This document shows, in pieces, positions 52,354 through 61,676 of a DNA stretch of 64,000 bases. The translations under genes and the position numbers were made by a program. Numbering within the stretch: position 1 is the first letter of the stretch; each line of letters opens with the position of its first letter. A model generated the notes under the pieces. It did not search any database. It was not told where the DNA came from and was given only the letters and a program-made list of their open reading frames with translations. Source of the DNA: Streptomyces kaniharaensis (GTDB lineage Bacteria; Actinomycetota; Actinomycetes; Streptomycetales; Streptomycetaceae); contig NZ_WBOF01000002.1 of the NCBI RefSeq assembly GCF_009569385.1, positions 62,001-126,000 of the forward strand, given 5' to 3'.

Positions 52354-53712
52354 TTACACGGCGATGATGGAGGCGGCTCGCTGGGAGAGCTCGGCTGCGC
52401 CGGGGATCCCCCTCTGTATGTAGAGGGCGAGGTTCGAGCGCATCGTCTCCAGTTCCTTGCCGTTGCGGCGGGAGATGACGCCGTCCATGAGGTCCAGGCT
52501 CTGGCTCCACAGCCCGACGGCTTCCTCGTATCGGTGCTGAGCGGCAACGGACTTGGCGATGTTGGCAAACGTGATGCCGCGGACCCGGTGGTAGGTGCCC
52601 GGGACCCGCTTGTTCAGCGCCGTGCGGTAGTGCCGTTCTGCTGCTGCGTGATCCTTCATCTCGGTCAGCGTTCGCCCGGTGTGGGAGGCGACCACGGCGG
52701 CGGCCGGGCCGGCCGCCGCAGCGTAAGCGGGGATGTCATCGTTGCTCGCGAGCATGGCGTCCTCCGCGGCGAGGATGAGGGCGGCGGCGGTTGGGCCGTT
52801 CCCGCTGGCACCGTGCGCTCGGGCGGCAGTGATGAGCAGCAGGGCCTCGGTTTGCCGGCCGACTCGGCCGCGTGCGCGCGCCAGCGCGGCTTCGGCGACG
52901 TCGATGGTGCCTGCGGGGTGGCCGAGGTCGAGGGCTTGGTGGGCAAGTGCGCGCATGGCCCATGCGCTGTGACCGGCAGGGTCGGACTCGCAGGCGAATT
53001 GGTAGGCGAGTTGGTAGAAGCGTTGGGCTGCGCCCTCGCGGCCGAGGTCGTGGCACTTCCATCCGACCAGAGTGGCCAGCTCGGCTCCGGCCCCGAAGGC
53101 GCTTCGGCGGACCTGGTCGTTCGGGAAGGTGCCGTTGAGCATTGGGGTGACGACGTCGTTAAGGAACGACGCGATGGCGACGAGTCCGTGGCCGCCGCCG
53201 AGGCGCTCGTCAGCGGTGCGGAACATCTCGGTGAACTGGCGGACGGTGGCGACTTCGTCGATGCCGACGCGATGGCCTGCGGCTGTGGCGCGTAGGGCGG
53301 CGGCAGCGGCCTGGGGGTCGTAGTCGAGTGGGAAGAGAACGGCGCCGGCGGAGAACGCGAGGGAGAGGAAGTCCCGGCGATTGTGCACGATAAGCCTCCC
53401 GAGATCGGAAGCGGCGGCCAGGGGGTCCGGGGCGTTCGTGTCCCCGATGACGTCTGAGCCTAGACCGATCTCGGCGACTGTCACGCGCCGCCGGAGCTTC
53501 CTGCTGAGTGCCTCGGCAACGTAGGTGGGCGTTCGGCCGGACGGGATGGCGCTGGCGACCACCCAGGAGTGCACCGCCGATCGGGAGGTTCCCAGCTTCA
53601 CTCCCGCCTCAATGGCGACCGCCCTGACCGCTCTGGCCAAGGCTTCGTACGTGTACCCGGCCTCTTCGATGACAGCGGACAGCTGCCTGTTGGGTCCCTT
53701 TGGTGCCGTCAA
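52354..53712 (-). CDS. XRE/TPR-type cluster regulator
   Basis: This 452-residue protein probably starts from TTG 53712, with GAGGTG five bases upstream. The N-terminal part is a lambda-repressor-like HTH region (GYTYEALARAVRAVAIEAGV ... SAVHSWVVASAIPSGRTPTY). The rest is TPR-like helical repeats (AQRFYQLAYQFACESDPAGH, AALARARGRVGRQTEALLLI, AERHYRTALNKRVPGTYHRV). Streptomycete proteins of this plan sense small signals through the TPR part. It is divergent from the sugar-nucleotide operon at 53841 with a 128-bp spacer and is the likely local regulator. Confidence 0.85.
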   Translation of the reverse strand: MTAPKGPNRQLSAVIEEAGYTYEALARAVRAVAIEAGVKLGTSRSAVHSWVVASAIPSGRTPTYVAEALSRKLRRRVTVAEIGLGSDVIGDTNAPDPLAAASDLGRLIVHNRRDFLSLAFSAGAVLFPLDYDPQAAAAALRATAAGHRVGIDEVATVRQFTEMFRTADERLGGGHGLVAIASFLNDVVTPMLNGTFPNDQVRRSAFGAGAELATLVGWKCHDLGREGAAQRFYQLAYQFACESDPAGHSAWAMRALAHQALDLGHPAGTIDVAEAALARARGRVGRQTEALLLITAARAHGASGNGPTAAALILAAEDAMLASNDDIPAYAAAAGPAAAVVASHTGRTLTEMKDHAAAERHYRTALNKRVPGTYHRVRGITFANIAKSVAAQHRYEEAVGLWSQSLDLMDGVISRRNGKELETMRSNLALYIQRGIPGAAELSQRAASIIAV

Positions 53713-53840
53713 TTCGCACCTCTAACGATGATCATGAACAGGATGAACGTGATGAGCGGGGGAACACGGTACCTCCGTGTCGATGCCGGGAGTTCACTGA
53801 CGGAACGAATTCACGCACTCCAACGGGAGGAACTTCCGTC

Positions 53841-54908
53841 ATGGTTGACGTACCGTCAGACATGCGGTTCCGGCAGCTCGCCGGAGCCACCGTGCTGGTC
53901 ACCGGTGGCGGCGGCCTGGTCGGCAGCCGCATCGTCGCCCAGCTCGCCGCGCACGGGGCCCACCCGCTCGTCCTGGACAGCTTCGGCGCCTACCCGCACG
54001 CGGTGCGCGACCGGTTCGAGGTGGACCGGCACGCGGCCGAGGTCGTCCTTGGGGATGTCCGGGAGCGGGCCACCGTTGCCTGGCTGGCCGGCCGAGCGGA
54101 CTTCGTGATCCACGCCGCCGCGTACGCGGACGTCGCGGCGTGCACGCGCAACCCGGACGTCGCCTTCGCCAGCAACGTGCACGGCACCCAGACCGTGCTG
54201 GACGCCGTCACCGGGGCCGGGGCAGCGGTGAAGCGGCTGGTGTTCGTGTCCTCCGCCTCCGTGTACGGCGACGGCACTCCGGTGGGCGGCGGGCTGGCGC
54301 GGTTCGCGGAGGACCAGCCGCTCACCCCGATCTCGGTCTACGCCAACACCAAGGTCTGGGCGGAGCACCAGGTGCGGCTGATGCTCGAGGGAACCGGCAC
54401 CGAGCACGCCACGGTGCGGTACTTCTCCGTCTACGGCGACCCGCAGGTGCCCAAGCCCGACTCGCATTCGTGGATGGTGCCGTGGATGGCGATGTCCGCC
54501 CACACCGGTAGCCCGATCCGGCTGAACGGCGGCGGCCGGCAGGTGCGGGACATGGTGCACGTCGACGACATCGCCCACGCCACGATCCTGGCCCTGGTCG
54601 CCGACGAGATGGCGGGTCAGACCGTCAACGTCGGAACCGGGGTGCCCACGACGGTGCGCGAGATCGGCGAACTCATCGCCGCCCACTACCCGGGCGCCGC
54701 CTTCGTCGAGACTCCCAGGCCCGAGGGCGACCCGCTCGGCGGCTGCGCCGACACGCGCCGCGCCGCCGACCTGCTCGGCTGGCAGCCCGGCATCCGCCTC
54801 GTCGACGGCATCGACCGGTACGTGGCGTGGCTGAAGGACACCCCGGGAGCGATCCCGGACTGGTTCACCGTCCCCGCTGCCGCCGGCTCCGCCGTGCTGG
54901 CCGCCTGA
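53841..54908 (+). CDS. NAD-dependent epimerase/dehydratase 1 (extended SDR)
   Basis: This 355-residue protein starts at ATG 53841 after GGGAGG. The Rossmann motif is TVLVTGGGGLVGSRIVAQLA. FVIHAAAYADVAACTRNPDV follows, then the catalytic set VFVSSASVYGDGTPVGG with Tyr-x3-Lys in SVYANTKVWAEHQVRLML. It resembles UDP-glucose 4-epimerase-type enzymes acting on nucleotide sugars in the cytosol. The substrate is not fixed by the sequence. It is the first gene of an operon with a second SDR (18-bp gap) and an aminotransferase. Confidence 0.88.
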   Translation: MVDVPSDMRFRQLAGATVLVTGGGGLVGSRIVAQLAAHGAHPLVLDSFGAYPHAVRDRFEVDRHAAEVVLGDVRERATVAWLAGRADFVIHAAAYADVAACTRNPDVAFASNVHGTQTVLDAVTGAGAAVKRLVFVSSASVYGDGTPVGGGLARFAEDQPLTPISVYANTKVWAEHQVRLMLEGTGTEHATVRYFSVYGDPQVPKPDSHSWMVPWMAMSAHTGSPIRLNGGGRQVRDMVHVDDIAHATILALVADEMAGQTVNVGTGVPTTVREIGELIAAHYPGAAFVETPRPEGDPLGGCADTRRAADLLGWQPGIRLVDGIDRYVAWLKDTPGAIPDWFTVPAAAGSAVLAA

Positions 54909-54926
54909 CCGAAGGGATTCCCAACG

Positions 54927-55982
54927 ATGCGAGTCGTACTGCTCGGCGGTGCCGGATACCTGGGCACCGTCGCCTCCCACCGCCTGGCCGCGCTCGGACA
55001 CGAGGTCACCGTGGTGGACGGGCTGATCTACCACCGCGAGGACGACCCCGCCGTGCTGCTGCCGCCCACCGCCCGTTTCGTGCGCGGGGACCTGCGCGAC
55101 GCCGCCCTGCTGGCCGAGGTGAGCACCGGCGCGGACGCCGTGGTGCACCTGGGCGGGATCGTCGGCGAGCCGGCCAGCCAGGTGGACGAGCAGCTCGCGG
55201 TCGAGCTCAACTATGCTTCCCCGCTGATCGCCGCCGAGGCGGCCACCGCGGCCGGCGTGGGGCACTACGTGTTCTTCTCCTCGTGCAGCGTCTATGGGCT
55301 GCACGAGGGCACCGTCGACGAGGACACCGAGCCCAACCCACTGGGCATCTACGCCCGCACCAAGGTGTTGGCCGAGCGGCGCCTGCCCGACGTGCTCGGG
55401 GCGGACTGTGCGCTAACCAGCCTTCGCCTGGCCACGGTGCACGGCTCCTCGCCCCGCCAGCGGCTGGACTCGGTGGTCAACAAGATGGCCGCCACCGCCG
55501 CCTCCACCGGCCGCATCCCCCTCAACGGCGGCTCCCAGCGCCGGCCGCTGGTGCACGTCGGCGATGTGGCACAGGTCCTGGCCGGGGTGCTGGGCCAGCG
55601 CCTGACCGGCGCCTGGAACGTAGGCAGCGACCCGGAGAACTGCACCATCGGCGACATCGCCGCCGCGGTCGCCGAGGTCGTGCCCGGCGCGGTGATCGAC
55701 CGCGGCCCGGAGCGGGACGAGACGGACGCCCGCGACTACCAGGTCTCCTTCGCCCGGCTCCAGCGGGCGCTGCCCGGCGCGTGCTCCACGACGCTCAAGG
55801 ACGGGGCGCGCGAGGTGGCCGACCTGGTGCTGACCGGCCAAGTCACCGACCCCGCGCAGGCCCAGTACGACAACCACCGCGGCCTGATCACCGCCTTCGC
55901 CGCCGGGAAGACCAGGCGCCTCGACACCGCCGACTGCCGGCGCTACGGCACCGAGTACGCGAGGGCGTGGGGGCAGGCATGA
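54927..55982 (+). CDS. NAD-dependent epimerase/dehydratase 2 (extended SDR)
   Basis: This 351-residue protein has the motif VVLLGGAGYLGTVASHRLAA and AVVHLGGIVGEPASQVDEQL, then FFSSCSVYGLHEGTVDEDTE and IYARTKVLAERRLPDVLGAD, the Tyr-x3-Lys pair. RRPLVHVGDVAQVLAGVLGQ is the usual C-terminal contact. It probably acts on the same nucleotide sugar as its neighbour or the next intermediate. It overlaps the aminotransferase gene by ATGA. Confidence 0.88.
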   Translation: MRVVLLGGAGYLGTVASHRLAALGHEVTVVDGLIYHREDDPAVLLPPTARFVRGDLRDAALLAEVSTGADAVVHLGGIVGEPASQVDEQLAVELNYASPLIAAEAATAAGVGHYVFFSSCSVYGLHEGTVDEDTEPNPLGIYARTKVLAERRLPDVLGADCALTSLRLATVHGSSPRQRLDSVVNKMAATAASTGRIPLNGGSQRRPLVHVGDVAQVLAGVLGQRLTGAWNVGSDPENCTIGDIAAAVAEVVPGAVIDRGPERDETDARDYQVSFARLQRALPGACSTTLKDGAREVADLVLTGQVTDPAQAQYDNHRGLITAFAAGKTRRLDTADCRRYGTEYARAWGQA

Positions 55983-57142
55983 GCATCGACATGCCGGCCC
56001 GGCCGGTAGCCGCCGTGCCGTTCCTGCCGTGGAACCGCCCCTCGATCGGCCCGGAGGAGGAAGCGGAGGTTCTGGACACGCTGCGCTCCGGCTGGCTGAC
56101 GCACGGGCCCAAGGCCACCCGGTTCGAGGAGGCCGTGCGGGAGGCGCTCGGCGCCCAGGACGCGTTCGCGGTCTCCTCCTGCACCGCCGCCGTGCACCTC
56201 GCCCTGCTCGCCGCCCGGATCGGACCCGGCGACGAGGTGATCACGCCGAGCCTGACGTTCTGCGCGGTGCCCAACGCCGTGGTCCAGTGCGGCGCCGCCC
56301 CGGTGTTCGCCGACATCGACCAGGTGACCTTCAACCTCGACCCGGCGGCGGCCGAGGCGGCGATCACCCCCCGGACGAAGGCGATCGCCGTCATGCACTA
56401 CGCCGGCCAGCCCTGCGACCTGGCCGCCTTCCGCAAGCTGGCCGACGACCACCAGCTACTGCTGATCGAGGACGCCGCCCACGCCCTGCACGCCTGGCGC
56501 GACGGCGCCCGGGCTGGCTCCGTCGGCGACCTGACCGTCTTCTCCTTCTACGCCAACAAGGTCATCACCTGCGGCGAGGGCGGCCTGCTCGCCGGCCGCG
56601 GCGACCTCGTCGAGCAGGCCCGGCTGCTGGGCCGTCACGGCATCGACTCCTCCGCCTGGCGCCGGCACGGCGAGCGACGCACCGCCGAGTACGACGTCGC
56701 CGTCCCGGGCCTGAAGTACACGATGCCGGACATCACGGCGGCGGTCGGCCTGCGACAGTGGGCGAAGCTGGCGGACTTCACCGCGGCCCGGGCCCGGATC
56801 GCCGACGCCTACGACCGCTCGCTCGCCGGCCTGCCCGGGCTGCGCCTGCCGACCGTCCTGGAGGAGGTCCGGCACGGCTGGTTCCTGTACCCGGTGCTGA
56901 TCGACCCGGTTCGGGGCCGCACCCGGGACACGGTGGCCGACGCGCTGCGCGACGTGCACGGAATCGGCACCAGCGTGCACTTCAAGCCGGTGCACCGGCT
57001 CGCCGCCTACCGCAACCCCGAGACCTACCTGCCCGTCACCGAGCAGGTCGCCGCCCGCGAGCTGTCCCTGCCGTGCTACCCGGCCATGACCGCCGCCGAC
57101 GTGCAGCGGGTTATCGACGCGGTGCACACCCTCTGGCGCTGA
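55979..57142 (+). CDS. DegT/DnrJ/EryC1/StrS aminotransferase
   Basis: This 387-residue PLP enzyme transfers an amino group, usually from glutamate, to a keto nucleotide sugar. The fold-type I signatures are RSGWLTHGPKATRFEEAVRE, SSCTAAVHLALLAARIGPGD, EVITPSLTFCAVPNAVVQCG, LLIEDAAHALHAWRDGARAG (Asp for the pyridine nitrogen) and FSFYANKVITCGEGGLLAGR with the Schiff-base lysine. The C-terminal YPVLIDPVRGRTRDTVADAL and IGTSVHFKPVHRLAAYRNPE are typical. Together with two SDRs it implies an amino-sugar product. Confidence 0.93.
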   Translation: MSIDMPARPVAAVPFLPWNRPSIGPEEEAEVLDTLRSGWLTHGPKATRFEEAVREALGAQDAFAVSSCTAAVHLALLAARIGPGDEVITPSLTFCAVPNAVVQCGAAPVFADIDQVTFNLDPAAAEAAITPRTKAIAVMHYAGQPCDLAAFRKLADDHQLLLIEDAAHALHAWRDGARAGSVGDLTVFSFYANKVITCGEGGLLAGRGDLVEQARLLGRHGIDSSAWRRHGERRTAEYDVAVPGLKYTMPDITAAVGLRQWAKLADFTAARARIADAYDRSLAGLPGLRLPTVLEEVRHGWFLYPVLIDPVRGRTRDTVADALRDVHGIGTSVHFKPVHRLAAYRNPETYLPVTEQVAARELSLPCYPAMTAADVQRVIDAVHTLWR

Positions 57143-57254
57143 GCACACCGGCCCCGGCCGTCGCGCCGCCTCCCCGCGCCCCGAACCCGGAGGCGGCGCG
57201 ACCGCGCCCCGAAGCACCCGGCCGCCCCTGACCGAACCACTTCTGGAGCCCCGC

Positions 57255-57936
57255 ATGACCCCTTCCGATCCCCTGCCGGCGGACCAGACGCTGCGCGCGC
57301 TGGCGGCGGCCGGCCGCCTTCCCGACCATCAGGTTCTGGACCGGGAGACGCTGTCCTGGATCGCGTGCAACCGGCCCCCCGACAGCGCTCCACGGCCCCG
57401 TCCCTCGCAGCGCCCGACGCTGTTCGTCCCCGACGTGGCCTGGTTCGCCCGCGCCCAGGCCGCCGGGTCGATCCACGGGGTGCGGCACGGCGCCCGCGTC
57501 GCCGTCCTCGTCCAGCTCCTCGCCCCGGCGCACGGCGTGGGGCCCGAACGGGCCCGCGCGCTCGCGATCGCCGCCGCGTGCCACGACTGCCGCCGTGACC
57601 GAAGCGCTCGGTGCCGGGCCGACAGCCGAGGCGGTCACCGCCGTCGCCCTCCACGACGTCCCCCACACCGCCTTCACCGACCAGCAGGCCACCGCCTACC
57701 GGCACCACCACCAGGCCGTCGACCTGCTCAAGGCCGCCGATGCCCTCGACCGCTACCGGCTGCCGATTCAGCGCTGGTGGCCCGACCCGGCCCGGCTGCG
57801 CCGCCCGGTCCCCGGCTGGGCGCCGCCGCTCGCCCACGACCTCGTGGTCCACAGCGAACAGACCCGCCTCGACGGCGCCACCGACCACCAAGCCCTGCGG
57901 CAGGCGCTCGACGCCGTGCTGCCCGCGCAGAAGTAG
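57255..57936 (+). pseudogene. HD-domain phosphohydrolase-like protein, internal deletion
   Basis: ATG 57255 follows GGAG. The front reads DVAWFARAQAAGSIHGVRHG and ARVAVLVQLLAPAHGVGPER, with the first His, and AIAAACHDCRR gives the HD pair. A short stretch is then missing and the frame changes: VTEALGAGPTAEAVTAVALH, DVPHTAFTDQQATAYRHHHQ and AVDLLKAADALDRYRLPIQR, with the last Asp. HD proteins hydrolyse nucleotide or phosphate esters. In relatives the gap would hold about 10-20 residues after CHDCRR. It is inactive as written unless the gap is a sequence error. Confidence 0.75.
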
Positions 57937-57944
57937 GAGAGGCC

Positions 57945-59300
57945 GTGCACACCGAGTGGGACCACGCCCACACCGACTTCGGCGCCGCGCCCCGCCGGGC
58001 GGCGCCTACCGGCCTGGCCGCCACCGAAGCCGACTGGCGCCAGCACCTCGAGCAGACCCCCAATGGGCACCTGCTCGGCGCCAACGCCCTGCTGGACGCC
58101 CTCACCGCCGGCGCCCCGGTCCGCCTGATGCACCTGACCCGCTCCGTGGATCAGGTGCGCGCCAGCGGCCAGCTCCTCGCCTCCACAGGCTGCCTGGTCG
58201 GCGCCGTCTACGGCGCCCCGCTCACCGAGCTTGCCGGTGGCGCCCTGCGGCCGCACAACCTCGGCGCCCACATGCTGGGCAGCCGCGGTGACCTGGACAG
58301 CCGCCGCGGCAGCACCCCGCTGGTCATCGAGGTGGTGCCCGAGCGGCCCGGCCCGGTGAAGGGGCTGGACTACCTGCGCCTGGGCGCCGTCCACCTGCGC
58401 ACCTACCGGGCGCTTCGCCACACCCTCACCACCGCGGAGGACGAGCGGGTCACGCGCTCGGTCACCGACCGGGTGCACGCCACCGCGCCGCTGCTCGACC
58501 TGCTGCTGTACGGCGCCGCCGGCCAGGAGAGCGAGAATCAGCCCTTCGTCGACGCCCTCGCCGACGCCGTCCCCGACCTCCCCTACCTCGGCTACCTCTA
58601 CTTCGAGGCCGTCGCCGAGTACCTGATGCTCCACTCCCGCAGCCGCGCCACCCAGGAGTGCGCGGAACACGGGGAGTTGAACAACCACCTCTACAAGCAG
58701 CTGGCGTTCGACGCCGTGGCCAGCATGGGCACCCTCTTCGACCTCGGCCAGTTCCAGCCCGGGCATGCGCGCCTGCTCGATCTCATCGGCCGTATCGAGC
58801 CCGGCCTCGCCGACGGGGTCGCCGCCTACGTCCGGCGGCGCGTCGCCCACCAGTTCGCCGCCACCGGCCTGGCGCCCGGCCAGGACGTGCGCGACGTTTC
58901 CTTCCAGCGGATCAGCCCCGACCAACTGGAGGAGCTGGCCCCGCACCTGCTGGGCCAGCTGCTCTTCCGCGAGGTCCGCCTGCTGGACCGCTACCCGCAG
59001 CTCTACCACGTCTTCGAGCAGGCCAAGGCGCTGGAAGCCTGGACCTACTGGAACACCGAGGGCATCTGCCTGCCCTTCAACGGCGCCTGCGGCCCGAAGG
59101 GCGAGGTCGGCGTCAACCCGGCCGCGCCGAACGCCCGGTTCGCGGTCTGGACCGCCGACCTGGACGAGAGGGGTCTGCTGCACCCCGTCGAGCAGCTCAC
59201 TGCGGTGCCGGTACCGCGGCTGGTGCCGTGGCTGGTAGCCCCGCTGCGCGACCGGACGCAGGAAGAGCGGTGGAACAACCGCGCGCCGGTGCCGGCGTGA
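57945..59300 (+). CDS. Unrecognised 451-residue cluster protein
   Basis: It starts from GTG 57945 after AGGAGAGG, eight bases beyond the HD gene. Parts worth noting: NGHLLGANALLDALTAGAPV, then RLMHLTRSVDQVRASGQLLA and STGCLVGAVYGAPLTELAGG. A His-Leu-Thr strand followed by a helix, Gly and a small loop recalls the start of ADP-ribosyltransferase-like folds, but other signatures were not found. The middle is helical (HGELNNHLYKQLAFDAVASM) and the C-terminus has three cysteines (GICLPFNGACGPKG). No family is recognised. Its intactness within a biosynthetic operon suggests an essential step or a self-protection role. Confidence 0.7.
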   Translation: MHTEWDHAHTDFGAAPRRAAPTGLAATEADWRQHLEQTPNGHLLGANALLDALTAGAPVRLMHLTRSVDQVRASGQLLASTGCLVGAVYGAPLTELAGGALRPHNLGAHMLGSRGDLDSRRGSTPLVIEVVPERPGPVKGLDYLRLGAVHLRTYRALRHTLTTAEDERVTRSVTDRVHATAPLLDLLLYGAAGQESENQPFVDALADAVPDLPYLGYLYFEAVAEYLMLHSRSRATQECAEHGELNNHLYKQLAFDAVASMGTLFDLGQFQPGHARLLDLIGRIEPGLADGVAAYVRRRVAHQFAATGLAPGQDVRDVSFQRISPDQLEELAPHLLGQLLFREVRLLDRYPQLYHVFEQAKALEAWTYWNTEGICLPFNGACGPKGEVGVNPAAPNARFAVWTADLDERGLLHPVEQLTAVPVPRLVPWLVAPLRDRTQEERWNNRAPVPA

Positions 59301-59339
59301 GCGGCGCCGGGTGGGCGCCGCCCGCACGGGCCGGCGGGG

Positions 59340-60230
59340 TTACAGGATCGGGGGGCGTCCGGCCCGGGCCAGGCGCCACACCGTGGTCCACGAGATCGGA
59401 CGGCGTTCCCCGTGCCCACCGCGCAGGCCCTCCCGCAGTCCCTTGAACCAGGTGCCCAGGGCGGCACGGTCGCGCCGCATGCGCAGCGACGTGATGACGA
59501 TCCACGAGGTGATGTAGATCGGGACGAGCGGCGCGGGCAGGCGCCGGAAGGCGACCCACACCCTGTTGCGGGCAACCAGCCGCAGGTAGAGGGCGTGTCG
59601 GGCCGGGTCGCTGGCCGGGTGTTGGACGATGATGTCCGGAGCGTAGTAGCCGGTGCGGCCCAGGTCCCAGATCCGTAGGGCCAGGTCAAAGCCCTCGTGG
59701 TACAGGAAGAACGCGCCGGGCCAGCGCCCGGCGCGCTCGAAATCCGCCCGGCGGATCAGCACGACACCTTCGGCCATCGCGGTGACGGTACCGGGCCGGC
59801 TCGGGTCGCCGGCCCGCAGGCGCGGCACCCAGCGCCGCACGGTGACGCCGGTGTCGGGGTCCGCGATCCGGGGCTGGATGTAGGCGGCCTCGGGGTGGCG
59901 GCGGGCCTGTTCGACGAGCCGGGCCAGGACATCGGTCCCGGGCAGGATGGCGTCGTTGTCGAAGAAGAAGATGAACTCGCCTGCGTCGACCCCGGCGAGG
60001 GCGTCGGCTCCGACGTTGCGGCCCTCGGGGATGCCGAGGTTCTCCGGCAGGGCCACGACGGTGACGCCGTCGGGCACGTAGTCGGGCTCGCAGCCGTTGC
60101 CAACGATGACCACGCGCAGGTCGACGCCTTCCTGGGCGAGGAGCGAGGCCATCGCCCGCGGGAACTCGGCGGGGCGGTCGTTCATGGTGAGGACCACCGC
60201 GTCGACGGTGGGCTTCGGGCTGCTGGTCAT
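59340..60230 (-). CDS. Family 2 glycosyltransferase
   Basis: This 296-residue GT-A enzyme starts at ATG 60230, overlapping the kinase stop (ATGA). The motifs are DAVVLTMNDRPAEFPRAMAS, RVVIVGNGCEPDYVPDG, ENLGIPEGRNVGADAL and FIFFFDNDAILPGTDVLARL, with the DxD-like DND for metal-nucleotide binding. ADFERAGRWPGAFFLYHEGF ends in the ED-like acceptor site (YHEGFDLALRIWDLG). A hydrophobic patch near the end (LVPIYITSWIVITSL) may touch the membrane. It could transfer the amino sugar made by the convergent operon. Confidence 0.88.
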   Translation of the reverse strand: MTSSPKPTVDAVVLTMNDRPAEFPRAMASLLAQEGVDLRVVIVGNGCEPDYVPDGVTVVALPENLGIPEGRNVGADALAGVDAGEFIFFFDNDAILPGTDVLARLVEQARRHPEAAYIQPRIADPDTGVTVRRWVPRLRAGDPSRPGTVTAMAEGVVLIRRADFERAGRWPGAFFLYHEGFDLALRIWDLGRTGYYAPDIIVQHPASDPARHALYLRLVARNRVWVAFRRLPAPLVPIYITSWIVITSLRMRRDRAALGTWFKGLREGLRGGHGERRPISWTTVWRLARAGRPPIL

Positions 60231-60964
60231 ACGGGCTCCGGTGCATGGACGGCGGATCGGGTGCGCTGCTCGATCAGGGCGCACAGGTCGGTGGCCGCCT
60301 GCGCGGCGGTGCGGTGGACACCGTTGGCGACGACAGGCCAGCCGTGCAGCGAGGCGAGCTGCCGCAGGCCGGTGGCGATGCGCTCGGTGAACTCGCCGAA
60401 CTCCTCGGTGTCCCGGGTCAGGACCCCCGCGCGGCCGAGCACCGCGTCCGGGCAGCCCGCGGCCTGGTACCAGGCGATCCGGTCCCGCAGTGGGGTGTCG
60501 ATCAGGACGGTCAGGCGCAGCCGGGCGGGCAGGGGGCTGGGCGGCAGCAGCGCCTGCTGCCGCTCCTGGAGCGCCCGGCGCCGGTGCTCGTCGAGGTTGT
60601 GGACGATTTCGGCCTCCAGGCCCAGCCGCACCCAGGTCTTGTCCCACCAGCTGTCGGCGATGACGATCTCGCCCCCCGCCACGGCGGGTACGACCTGGGC
60701 GTGCAGGACGGAGTGGTACTGCGCGGCAGCGGCCAGGCTCAGGTGCTCCCAGCCGGATGCGGTGGCGGTCGGCGAGCGGAACAGCTCGTTGACGGCGCGC
60801 ACCAGGGCGGCGTGCGGCGCGTCTCCGGTCGGCCGGGCGCGGTCGAGGCGGCGCACGGTGTGCCCGACGGCGTGCAGCGCGGCCACCAGCTGCTCGGTGA
60901 TGGCGCTCTTGCCGCTTCCGTCAGCGCCCTCGAGGACCGTGAACAGGCCGGCCTGGTCAGCCAC
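60227..60964 (-). CDS. P-loop nucleotide kinase of thymidylate-kinase type
   Basis: This 245-residue protein starts from GTG 60964 after GGAGGAG. The P-loop is FTVLEGADGSGKSAITEQLV, exactly the dTMP-kinase form. Later parts are EIVIADSWWDKTWVRLGLEA in place of the usual DRY/DRW motif, and LRLTVLIDTPLRDRIAWYQA. It lacks the rest of a housekeeping dTMP kinase, so it probably phosphorylates a pathway nucleotide or sugar nucleoside. It is coupled to the glycosyltransferase by ATGA. Confidence 0.8.
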   Translation of the reverse strand: MADQAGLFTVLEGADGSGKSAITEQLVAALHAVGHTVRRLDRARPTGDAPHAALVRAVNELFRSPTATASGWEHLSLAAAAQYHSVLHAQVVPAVAGGEIVIADSWWDKTWVRLGLEAEIVHNLDEHRRRALQERQQALLPPSPLPARLRLTVLIDTPLRDRIAWYQAAGCPDAVLGRAGVLTRDTEEFGEFTERIATGLRQLASLHGWPVVANGVHRTAAQAATDLCALIEQRTRSAVHAPEPV

Positions 60965-61324
60965 GCTGTGCTCCTCCTTCACGTCCTCGCGAGGCCCCAC
61001 CCTAGTGGCCACCGGCACCTGCACCGACCACCCGTCCACCTCCGAGAGCCTGGACCTCCTGTTCGCCGCCGTCCTGGACGCCCTCGCCACCTGCGCGACG
61101 TTCCAGCTCGATAGCGACGTCACTCCCGCCGGCCCCGCACTCGAAGATCACGGCGAGCAGGCGCTGCAAGACGGTCTTGCCCGCTGCGCCGACGCTGCTT
61201 CCGCCAGCCACGCCCGCGCGCTGGGCTCGGGCTGCGGGGAGTCGGCCGGGTAACCAGCAAGAGCCTCGCCGGCAGAGCTCCATGACGTTGGGGATGGCGC
61301 GCTTCTTGAGAGCGGCCTCGAGCT

Positions 61325-61620
61325 GCGTCCAGGGTGAGGGAGACGGCGACGGGCAGGTCGAGGTCGAGCTCGGTGACGGCCAGTTCGACCAGGTCGCCCG
61401 TGCGGTTCAGCGTGACAACGATGTCGGCACCCAGCCGGCGAGCGGAGTGGTGGTCTGCTGAGTCCAGAGCGGCCAGGATCGGGACCTGGTGCTGGTGGGC
61501 GAGGTGGGCAAGATCCTGCACGGCCTGAGGGACCGCCGGGCCAGAGAGGGGCAAGCGGAGGCTGGGTTCGGTCTGGAGGCGGTCGACGACTACCAGGGCG
61601 CCAGGTTCTCCACGGCGGGA
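61325..61620 (-). pseudogene. DnaB/RecA-like helicase fragment
   Basis: The minus-strand frame reads GALVVVDRLQTEPSLRLPLS, AVQDLAHLAHQHQVPILAAL and RRLGADIVVTLNRTGDLVEL. A Walker-B-like LVVVDxLQ, a sensor strand with VPIL and the GAD(I/V)V strand follow the order seen in DnaB-type helicase C-terminal domains. The P-loop part is absent. The piece is short, so the assignment is tentative. Confidence 0.4.
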
Positions 61621-61676
61621 ATGACTTCCGCGAATGGCGGCGGCGTCCAGTCCGTCCCCGTCATCGATGTGAAGAG

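Noticed and set aside
59697..61253. Plus-strand frame of about 518 codons
   Set aside because: It lies antisense to the glycosyltransferase and P-loop kinase genes, which have clear motifs.
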